Shown one piece after another: positions 58,293 through 64,000 of a stretch of 64,000 bases of DNA. The notes below the pieces were generated by a model. That model ran no database searches. It worked only from the letters and a program-made list of their open reading frames with translations, and was not told the DNA's origin. The translations under genes were made by a program, and so were the position numbers. Numbering within the stretch: position 1 is the first letter of the stretch; each line of letters starts with the position of its first letter. This DNA comes from Brevundimonas variabilis (lineage in GTDB: Bacteria; Pseudomonadota; Alphaproteobacteria; Caulobacterales; Caulobacteraceae): NCBI RefSeq assembly GCF_014199945.1, contig NZ_JACHOR010000003.1, forward strand, positions 186,001-250,000. The letters are read 5' to 3'.

Positions 58293-59161
58293 TCGCGTCT
58301 GTGACCGACACGCCAGAACTGATCTGGGACCTGAGGGCTGAACTCGGCGAAGGGCCGGTCTGGGTCGCACGCGACCGCGCCGTCTGGTTCGTCGACATCA
58401 AGGGCCGCAGGCTGCATCGCTATGGCGTGGACGACGGCTCGACGTCTTCCTGGGACACGCCTGATCAGACAGGTTTCGCCCTGCCCGCCGAAGATGGGAC
58501 CATGGTCTGTGGGGTCAGGGGCGGGCTGCAGACGTTCGACCCCTTAACAGGCCGGTTCACGCCCTTGATCGCGGTTGAGGCCGACCGCCCGCAGAACCGC
58601 ATCAACGATGGTTTTGTGGCGCCGGACGGCAGCCTCTGGTTCGGCACCATGGACGACAGCGAGGCCACGCTGAGCGGAGCCCTTTATCGCTATGCCGAAG
58701 GAGTCCTGACCCGTCACGATGACGGCTACCGGGTCACCAATGGCCCGGCCATGAGCCCGGATGGCCGGACCCTTTATCACAACGACACCACGCAACGCGG
58801 GGTCTACGCCTTCGATCACGAGGACGGCATCCTGAGCCGGAAACGACTGTTCGCAGAGACATCCGGCGGCTTTGCCGATGGTCTCTGCATCGACAGCCTG
58901 GGCGTGGTCCACGTGGGACTGTTCAACGGTTCGGGGATCGCGCGCTTTGCACCAACGGGTGAGGTCCTGCCAGGGATCGCCTTCCCGGCCCGTACGGTGA
59001 CCAAGGCGGCCTTCGGGGATGACGACCTGAAGACGCTCTACTGCACCACGGCATGGCTCGGTCAGGACGCTGCGACACGGTCATCCGAGCCGGCGCTTGG
59101 CGGATTATACCGGCTGCGGGTCGAGACGCCGGGTCTTCCTCAGGCGTTCGTCCGGCTCTGA
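58289..59161 (+). CDS. SMP-30/gluconolactonase-family sugar lactonase
   Basis: Predicted 290-residue six-bladed beta-propeller that opens the lactone made by the dehydrogenase. [33 protein letters not shown] is the family opening (metal-ligating Glu in LGEGPVW); [19 protein letters not shown] (Asn ligand), [20 protein letters not shown] and [20 protein letters not shown] (Asp ligand) follow the family pattern. The start is TTG 58289 overlapping the dehydratase stop, or GTG 58301. Cytoplasmic. It completes the oxidative half of the pathway. Confidence 0.92.
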   Translation: MIASVTDTPELIWDLRAELGEGPVWVARDRAVWFVDIKGRRLHRYGVDDGSTSSWDTPDQTGFALPAEDGTMVCGVRGGLQTFDPLTGRFTPLIAVEADRPQNRINDGFVAPDGSLWFGTMDDSEATLSGALYRYAEGVLTRHDDGYRVTNGPAMSPDGRTLYHNDTTQRGVYAFDHEDGILSRKRLFAETSGGFADGLCIDSLGVVHVGLFNGSGIARFAPTGEVLPGIAFPARTVTKAAFGDDDLKTLYCTTAWLGQDAATRSSEPALGGLYRLRVETPGLPQAFVRL

Positions 59162-59165
59162 CGTA

Positions 59166-59312
59166 TCAGACGACTGTGGCCAGCAGATCGAAGCCCAGCA
59201 TCGCCGCCCCGAACATCGCCCCGAAGGCGATCAGGAAAAAGATGGCTTCACGCCAGTGGTTGCCCCGCCGCTCAAGGTTCGGCACCGGCAGTTTGACAGG
59301 CAAATCACGCAT
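59166..59312 (-). CDS. 48-residue single-span membrane protein
   Basis: ATG 59312 has GGGAG 9 bases upstream; an in-frame TTG at 59357 would give 63 residues. A basic hydrophilic half (KLPVPNLERRGNHWREA) is followed by one hydrophobic segment (IFFLIAFGAMFGAAMLGFDLL). It is convergent with the lactonase (4-base gap). A CtrA-type box lies at 59383-59398, upstream. It resembles in layout, but not clearly in sequence, the other small membrane proteins of the window. Confidence 0.6.
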   Translation of the reverse strand: MRDLPVKLPVPNLERRGNHWREAIFFLIAFGAMFGAAMLGFDLLATVV

Positions 59313-59382
59313 CGTCCGCAGCTCCCGCGCCACAACCGCATAAGGGTGCACGGACAAGCTTGACGGAAGGTTGACTGGCAGG

Positions 59383-59398
59383 GTTAACCCCCGCTTAA
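59383..59398 (-). promoter_or_regulatory. CtrA-type box TTAA-N7-TTAAC
   Basis: On the minus strand, TTAA (59398-59395), seven bases (GCGGGGG), then TTAAC (59387-59383), the exact consensus for the cell-cycle regulator CtrA in Caulobacterales. It lies 71-86 bases upstream of the ATG at 59312 and partly inside the stop codon of the M20 gene. Confidence 0.6.
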
Positions 59399-60717
59399 GC
59401 CGCTGGCCTCTGCAGGAAGCGGATCGCGCTCATGGCATGGGCACGGACACCCAGTTCCAGCACATCCTCATTGACGTCGAAACCGGGCGAATGGTTTGGA
59501 GCGGCGGTCGCGGGATCAACGCCATCTGCGGTCCCCCCCAGATGGTAGAAGACGCCCGGAACCTCGCCCTGGAAATAGCTGAAATCCTCGGCCACGGTCG
59601 TGGGGGGCGAGGCCGGGTTCACATTGCCCGCTCCAGCCGCCTCCTCGAGCACCGGGGCCAGCCAGCCAGAAAGACCCGGATCATTGAACACGAGGGCTGC
59701 GTTCTGGCGTATCCCGAACTCGGAGGTCGCCCCATAGGCCTCGGCGACATGGCCGATCGCAGCTTCGGCCCGCTTCACCAGATCGTCTCTCTGGGCGATG
59801 TCGAAGGTCCGAAGGGTGCCGGACAGGACAGCCTGGTCCGGGATGATATTGTACCGCACACCCGCATTGACCGTGGCGATGGTGAAGACCGTCGGTGTGG
59901 TCGTCGGGTCGATGGTGCGGGCGGTCAGGGTGTTGACGGTCTCCACGACCTGTCCGGCCACGGCAATCACGTCAACACCGCGCCAGGGCCACGCCCCGTG
60001 GGTCTGCCGACCCTTGAGCACGATGTCGACCCGGTCCGACGCCGCCATGAAACCCTGCGGGCGATAGAAGATCGTTCCCGCCTTCCCGGGCACGACATGC
60101 AGGCCGAAGATCGCCTCGACCTTTGGATTCTCCAGCGCGCCTTCCTGAATCATCAGCCTGGCACCGCCCAGAGGCTCTCCCGGAGGGGCCCCCTCTTCCG
60201 CAGGCTGGAAGATGAAGACGACCGTGCCGGGCAGCTGGTCCTTCATCCCCGCCAGAACCTCGGCAGCGCCTAGCAGCATGGCGATATGGGCATCGTGACC
60301 ACAGGCATGGGCCACGGGCACCGTGGCACCCTGGTAGGTCCCCGTGGCGGTCGAGGCGAACGGCAAACCCGTTGCCTCCAGCACCGGCAGCGCATCCATG
60401 TCAGCGCGCAGGGCGACCACACGGCTGCCGCCTGCGCCGCCGCGCAGGACGCCGACGACGCCCGTCTTGCCGACCTCGGTCCGGACCTCCATACCCAGCG
60501 CCCTCAGCCTTTCGGCAACAAAGGCGGCCGTGCGGGTCTCGGCAAAGCCCAGTTCCGGGTTCTGGTGCAGATCGCGTCGCCAGGCGATGACCTGGGGCGC
60601 GATGGCAGATGCCGCCGCCCGAACCTCATCGGCCATGGCGTCCTGCGCCGAGGCGGTTCCGGCCGAGCCGAGCGTGAGGGCAATCGCGAGGGCAGCGAGG
60701 GACGGGCGCATGATCAA
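59395..60717 (-). CDS. M20-family amidohydrolase, secreted
   Basis: Predicted 440-residue zinc hydrolase of the aminoacylase/hippurate-hydrolase group. Signal peptide (LAALAIALTLGSAGTASAQ). Metal and catalytic motifs: RRDLHQNPELGFAETRT, ALRADMDALPV, AHACGHDAHIAMLLGAAEVL, FQPAEEGAPPGEPLGGARL (catalytic Glu), LKGRQTHGAWPW, and a final NHSPGFDVNEDVLELG. It would cleave N-acyl amino acids or peptides in the periplasm. ATG 60717 or 60711 starts. It is divergent from the ferredoxin gene. Confidence 0.92.
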   Translation of the reverse strand: MIMRPSLAALAIALTLGSAGTASAQDAMADEVRAAASAIAPQVIAWRRDLHQNPELGFAETRTAAFVAERLRALGMEVRTEVGKTGVVGVLRGGAGGSRVVALRADMDALPVLEATGLPFASTATGTYQGATVPVAHACGHDAHIAMLLGAAEVLAGMKDQLPGTVVFIFQPAEEGAPPGEPLGGARLMIQEGALENPKVEAIFGLHVVPGKAGTIFYRPQGFMAASDRVDIVLKGRQTHGAWPWRGVDVIAVAGQVVETVNTLTARTIDPTTTPTVFTIATVNAGVRYNIIPDQAVLSGTLRTFDIAQRDDLVKRAEAAIGHVAEAYGATSEFGIRQNAALVFNDPGLSGWLAPVLEEAAGAGNVNPASPPTTVAEDFSYFQGEVPGVFYHLGGTADGVDPATAAPNHSPGFDVNEDVLELGVRAHAMSAIRFLQRPAA

Positions 60718-60804
60718 TCTCCGGTCAGTTCAGGATGATGGGGCCGCGCGACGTCGTCACGCAAGCACCTTGCGCATCGCCCCCGACTCACCGATCTGCG
60801 TACC

Positions 60805-61170
60805 ATGGCCATCAAGACCGCAAAGACCGAATGGCGCGACGTCGTGCTGGTCTGCAAGAAATGTTCGAAGAAGCTGGACGGCAAGGGCTTCGGCCCTGAC
60901 GGCGATACAAGCCTGCGCAAGGCCCTGCGCAAATACATGAAGGTCAAGAAGGGCCGTAAGTCCGAGCTGGCCATCATCCAGACGGGCTGTTTCGACATCT
61001 GCCCCAAGGGCGCGGTCGTCGCGGTCAACGCTGCAAATCCCAAGGCCTTGCTGATCGTTCCCGCCGGTGCCGACCTTCTGGAGGTCAAGGATCGTCTGGG
61101 GCTTCAGGATCATCGCCGGGCCAAGTCCATGTTCAAGATCGTTGCGTCCGGCGGCGGCGGCGAGGTCTAG
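60805..61170 (+). CDS. Thioredoxin-like [2Fe-2S] ferredoxin
   Basis: Predicted 121-residue cytoplasmic protein of the thioredoxin-fold ferredoxin type (Shethna/FdxT-like). Four cysteines sit in the expected places: VLVCKKCSKKLDG (about 17 and 20) and TGCFDICPKGAVV (about 62 and 66). It probably binds a [2Fe-2S] cluster and carries electrons. Partner unknown. The ATG at 60805 has no strong ribosome-binding site. A DUF4169 gene follows after 9 bases. Confidence 0.83.
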   Translation: MAIKTAKTEWRDVVLVCKKCSKKLDGKGFGPDGDTSLRKALRKYMKVKKGRKSELAIIQTGCFDICPKGAVVAVNAANPKALLIVPAGADLLEVKDRLGLQDHRRAKSMFKIVASGGGGEV

Positions 61171-61179
61171 GCCGCAATC

Positions 61180-61401
61180 GTGAGCGAAATCATCAATCTG
61201 AACCGCGCCCGCAAGGCCCGCGCCAGGGCAACAGCTGGCGCGGCTGCAGCATCGAACCGTGGGCTGCACGGCCTCACGAAGGCGGAAAAGCAGGCCGCGA
61301 AGGCCGAACGTGATCGCGCCGCACGCCTTGTCGACGGCCACAGGCTTGAGCGTCGCGATCCGGATGCGACTGACCAACCGGAATCCGGGCGCTCCGAATA
61401 G
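61180..61401 (+). CDS. DUF4169-family small protein
   Basis: Predicted 73-residue basic, helical protein with the DUF4169 pattern: INLNRARKARARATA at the start, HGLTKAEKQAAKAERDRAAR, then LVDGHRLERRD. Such proteins are found across alphaproteobacteria and often lie next to the ribbon-helix-helix gene type found here at 63280. It starts at GTG 61180. Function unknown; cytoplasmic. Confidence 0.85.
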   Translation: MSEIINLNRARKARARATAGAAAASNRGLHGLTKAEKQAAKAERDRAARLVDGHRLERRDPDATDQPESGRSE

Positions 61402-61407
61402 CCTCGG

Positions 61408-62325
61408 CTATCCAGCCTTGGGGGCCTTGATCAACAGGCCCTGCCCGGCCAGCACCAGCGCAAGTCCCGCCAGTGCTGCCCAACCGAACGTGGCTCCCTC
61501 GAACAGAACCGACACCCCCATGGCAATCGGCGGCGTCAGGGCCGAGATATAGCTGGCCAGCGCATACCCTCTGGCCCGTGCGATCGTGAAATACAGACCG
61601 AACGCGATCACAGACCCGAACACCGAAAGGTAGAGCAGCGAACCCAGATAGGCGGCCGTCGGTTCGATCGTCCACTCCACCCCGGTTGCCATTCCGAAAA
61701 GGACCAGCAGACCCGTGCCATAGGCCATGGCCCAGGCCGTCGAGGGAATGACGGCAGACCCGGCCTGCTGGCCCCGGAAAGCGAAGAAATTGCCGAAGGC
61801 GGAAGCCAGCACGGCACAGAAGGCAAAGCCGACCCCAGCGACGGCACCACTGCCCAGTCCGCCCTCCTTAAGCGCCTCGGCCCCGGACAGGACTGCAACA
61901 CCGATCACGCCGAGCACGGCCCCGGCCCACGCCGCCATCGCAGCCTTCTGGCCCGCCGCAATCCGGAACAGGATCAGGTTCATCAGCGCCAGCGAGGCAA
62001 AGATCACAGCCACAACGGCCGAGGCGATCCGGCCTTCTGCTGCATAGGTGAAGCTGTAGCTGACCGAAAAGGCGAACATGCCTTGGAAAAGCGCGGCCAG
62101 ATGCTGCTGCCGGGTCAGCTTCAGCGGTTGCCGGAAGATCAGACAACCCACGAACAGCAGGATCGCAGCCAGTCCAAACCGCCAGACGATCGAGGCCACC
62201 GGATCGACCGTGCCGAGCTGGAGGGTGATCGCGAACCAGGTCGTACCCCAGATCATGGCGCAGATGGCCACCCCGCCCAGGGCAAGCAAGCCGGCAGACG
62301 GGCGGAAGGGTGTCCTGGCAGTCAA
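61408..62325 (-). CDS. EamA/DMT-superfamily transporter
   Basis: Predicted 305-residue inner-membrane protein with ten spans in two EamA repeats (residues ~12-140 and ~155-295). VAICAMIWGTTWFAITLQLG and IVWRFGLAAILLF are the first two spans of the fold; the second repeat starts VAGVGFAFCAVLASAFGNFF. Probably exports an amino acid or other metabolite. It is convergent with the DUF4169 gene (6-base gap). Substrate cannot be told. Confidence 0.9.
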   Translation of the reverse strand: MTARTPFRPSAGLLALGGVAICAMIWGTTWFAITLQLGTVDPVASIVWRFGLAAILLFVGCLIFRQPLKLTRQQHLAALFQGMFAFSVSYSFTYAAEGRIASAVVAVIFASLALMNLILFRIAAGQKAAMAAWAGAVLGVIGVAVLSGAEALKEGGLGSGAVAGVGFAFCAVLASAFGNFFAFRGQQAGSAVIPSTAWAMAYGTGLLVLFGMATGVEWTIEPTAAYLGSLLYLSVFGSVIAFGLYFTIARARGYALASYISALTPPIAMGVSVLFEGATFGWAALAGLALVLAGQGLLIKAPKAG

Positions 62326-62421
62326 GGCAGACTCATTTTCGGGCGGGGAGTTCCGGAGGGCTCCCGATGGACCGTTCGTACTGCGACTGCAATCACGTCC
62401 CGGCGGGAATCAGCTCGGTGA

Positions 62422-63171
62422 TCAGCCTGCGCGGAGCTTCAGAGCCATCCGCGTCTCTGCGGGCACAGCGTGGTAGAGACTGGCCGGCCGGATTCCCAGC
62501 CGGGCCCGCGCTGTCTCCAGTGGTTCGGCAAACAGAGCTTCATAGTTCAGGCCCGGCAGCCAGCGCGCGGCCCGACCGTTCCGGTACGCCTGCCAGACCG
62601 CCCGTCGCGCCGGGATTGCACGGTTCTCACGCTGGATTTCGCGGGCCGCGCCCCAGCCAATGGCAAGGAAACCCAGATTGCCAGTCTGCGCATACGAAAA
62701 GGACACCACACAGGCCTCACCAAGGGCGTCGGTCCCATATCCGGTCAGGACGTGCCAGATGTCATGCACGTCGCGAATTCGCCTGGAATACCAGACCACA
62801 GGATGCTGGGCGTCGACCGGCGCGCCGATCTTTCGCGCCTCGTCAGCCAGTCCTTCTGCCGTAAAGCCTCGCGCATTCCGGAAGTCACGATAGGTCGCGC
62901 CAACCGTCCCGGGCTCGAACTGCGCCAGCCAGGTCGGATCATCCAGATAATGAGCCAGTTCCTCGCGCAGGAACGCCTGCCGTCCGCCCTCCACCGTCCT
63001 CAGCATGCGGTTGTAGCCGCGCCCGATCGAGCGCCCCGACAGGGCACGCATGATCTCGAACACCTGCCGGGTGTCTTCCTTGTCAGCGATCAGCTTGCGG
63101 AACGCCCTGAGTGCCGTCAGTGGCCTGAGGCGCTGGGGTTCCATCCGTTGAAAATCGGCGGTGACGGTCAT
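62422..63171 (-). CDS. coq4: Coq4-family ubiquinone biosynthesis protein
   Basis: Predicted 249-residue cytoplasmic or membrane-associated helical protein. The Coq4 metal motif is in RIRDVHDIWHVLTGYG (HDxxH, about 138), after YRDFRNARGFTAEGLA and a helical N-terminal domain. Coq4 is reported to act in decarboxylation and hydroxylation of the ubiquinone ring. The ATG at 63171 is preferred. It is alone, 97 bases upstream of the EamA gene on the same strand. Confidence 0.88.
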   Translation of the reverse strand: MTVTADFQRMEPQRLRPLTALRAFRKLIADKEDTRQVFEIMRALSGRSIGRGYNRMLRTVEGGRQAFLREELAHYLDDPTWLAQFEPGTVGATYRDFRNARGFTAEGLADEARKIGAPVDAQHPVVWYSRRIRDVHDIWHVLTGYGTDALGEACVVSFSYAQTGNLGFLAIGWGAAREIQRENRAIPARRAVWQAYRNGRAARWLPGLNYEALFAEPLETARARLGIRPASLYHAVPAETRMALKLRAG

Positions 63172-63279
63172 CGTTGGCTCCGACGGTTGCTTTGTCCTAA
63201 GCCAAAACCGGGATCAGGTGAACACCGATCATGACGCAGCACATGGCCACGGTTCACGCTCCCAGCTATCGTCGACGAC

Positions 63280-63495
63280 ATGCTGAAGAAACGCTCCGTG
63301 GTCCTTGCCGGTCACGCAACATCCGTCGCTCTCGAGCCAGAGTTCTGGGCGATACTGGATCGGATCGCCGGGGAGCGCGACCTTAGCCATGCCGGTCTGC
63401 TCGTGTGGATCGACCAGACACGGGGACGACGACCGCTGGCGTCAGCCTGCCGGGTCCTTGCTCTGGAGTGGGCTGCAGCGCAACCGAAAGGATAG
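63280..63495 (+). CDS. Ribbon-helix-helix domain protein
   Basis: Predicted 71-residue protein of the RHH_4 group. SVVLAGHATSVALEPEFWAIL is the beta strand and first helix, ERDLSHAGLLVWIDQTRG the turn and second helix. RHH proteins bind DNA as dimers; this group is a stable alphaproteobacterial family without known targets. No toxin gene adjoins, so it is not an antitoxin on this evidence. Confidence 0.83.
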   Translation: MLKKRSVVLAGHATSVALEPEFWAILDRIAGERDLSHAGLLVWIDQTRGRRPLASACRVLALEWAAAQPKG

Positions 63496-63561
63496 TCCGA
63501 CCCGCAGGCCGGAGGGTGACGATCAGCAACCCCTCGCGCGGCATCTGATCGTCATGCCTTG

Positions 63562-63849
63562 CTAGCCTGCCGGCGCGGGGCTCGGGAGTTCCGGCATCTT
63601 CGGCGCTTCCGGCAGATCGGGTACAGATGGCGCTGGAACATCAATATTGACGTCCAGATTTGTATCCCCCGCCTCCTGCGTCGGCGCATTGTTGAGGAAC
63701 AGCACGGCCGCAATGATCAGGGCGATCACGACAAGTGCCCCGATGATCAGGCCTGCGCCTCCGCCACTTGATCTTTCCGCAGCGACATTGACCGTCGTCT
63801 GATGCACCTCGGCGGGACGTTCGGGCGGGATCATGTTGGGATCAGTCAT
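63562..63849 (-). CDS. Small single-span periplasmic-tail protein (first of a paralogue pair)
   Basis: Predicted 95 residues: polar N-terminus (TDPNMIPPERPAEVHQTT), Gly-rich turn, one span (GLIIGALVVIALIIAAVLFL), then an acidic/proline-rich tail (DTNLDVNIDVPAPSVPDLPE) probably in the periplasm. ATG 63849; a longer frame to 63954 runs through the upstream gene. The gene upstream (63860 onward) has the same layout, so this is a tandem duplicate. Function unknown. Confidence 0.65.
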   Translation of the reverse strand: MTDPNMIPPERPAEVHQTTVNVAAERSSGGGAGLIIGALVVIALIIAAVLFLNNAPTQEAGDTNLDVNIDVPAPSVPDLPEAPKMPELPSPAPAG

Positions 63850-63859
63850 GCCAATATCC

Positions 63860-64000
63860 TCAGTTCGAGCCAGGAACGGCAGGGGCGGACACTTCGGGAA
63901 GATCGACGTCAACATTGATATCGCGCGTGTCGTCGGCCGCACCGCTGCGGCCAAACATGAACCAGGCCAGCACGGCTACGACGACCAGCAGGCCGCCTAC
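63860..64000 (-). CDS. Paralogue of the preceding protein, 5' end beyond window
   Basis: Reverse-strand frame open at 64000 and ending with TGA 63862-63860. The 46 visible residues give the end of a span (GLLVVVAVLAWFMFG) and a tail (DDTRDINVDVDLPEVSAPAV) that aligns with the product of 63562-63849 (span, then DTNLDVNIDVPAP). Spacing of 10 bases to that gene suggests one transcript. The N-terminus lies outside. Confidence 0.6.
   Translation of the reverse strand, partial: VGGLLVVVAVLAWFMFGRSGAADDTRDINVDVDLPEVSAPAVPGSN

Noticed and set aside
63280-63495. Ribbon-helix-helix protein as an antitoxin
   Set aside because: No toxin-like gene overlaps or follows it; it matches the stand-alone RHH_4 group common in alphaproteobacteria.

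Overview
The window looks like chromosomal DNA of a free-living, flagellated alphaproteobacterium of the Caulobacteraceae, most like Brevundimonas. This is inferred from high GC, a Caulobacter-type short flagellin behind a sigma-54 promoter, a TTAA-N7-TTAAC CtrA-type box, and a gene complement that includes DUF6880, DUF4169, Coq4 and De Ley-Doudoroff sugar genes. No rRNA, tRNA, insertion sequence, phage or CRISPR array was seen.

Bases 1-32,000 form one large exopolysaccharide (EPS) locus of succinoglycan-like character. It holds GalE/ExoB (cut by the left edge), an ExoY-type priming sugar transferase, ExoA-, ExoL- and ExoO-like and other glycosyltransferases, and two Wzy/O-antigen-ligase polymerases. 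It also has a Wzz/tyrosine-autokinase fusion, an outer-membrane beta-barrel, a short Wza lipoprotein, a C93 transglutaminase-like peptidase, a calcineurin-type phosphatase, a SleB-type wall hydrolase, a trypsin-like protease and two GH16 glycanases, one carrying RTX repeats. No flippase is visible. Several 38-96-residue single-span membrane proteins are scattered through and beside the locus. Four share a recognisable pattern and three were found only by reading the DNA.

Inside the EPS locus (about 8.8-15.8 kb) is a lasso-peptide cluster: precursor, PqqD-like B1, transglutaminase-like B2, asparagine-synthetase-like cyclase C, HPr-kinase-like K and ABC exporter D, in that order. A PF14907-type nucleotidyltransferase is divergently placed. 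The precursor ends in serine, the residue that lasso kinases of this type phosphorylate, so a phosphorylated and possibly glycosylated lasso peptide is predicted. A strong hairpin with a T-tract separates the precursor gene from its maturation genes.

From 32 to 44.8 kb are small and orphan genes, an emrA-emrB-tetR efflux operon with a likely operator in its promoter, a flagellin, an oxygenase that has lost its Rieske domain, a large hybrid histidine kinase and a DUF6880 protein. From 44.8 to 50.3 kb, a dienelactone-hydrolase-like gene is followed by a periplasmic redox operon (PepSY membrane protein, DUF2271 protein with an ApbE flavinylation motif, DUF4198 protein, ApbE, flavodoxin/FNR reductase), probably for reducing ferric chelates or another extracytoplasmic acceptor.

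From 50.4 to 59.2 kb is a galactan-to-central-metabolism locus: GH53 endo-galactanase, sodium-sugar symporter, sugar 1-dehydrogenase, lactonase, IlvD/Edd-type dehydratase, KDGal kinase and KDPGal aldolase, with an IclR regulator. Together these make a De Ley-Doudoroff pathway. The last 4.8 kb carries ordinary genes: M20 amidohydrolase, thioredoxin-fold ferredoxin, DUF4169, EamA transporter, Coq4, a ribbon-helix-helix protein and two paralogous single-span proteins, the second cut by the right edge.
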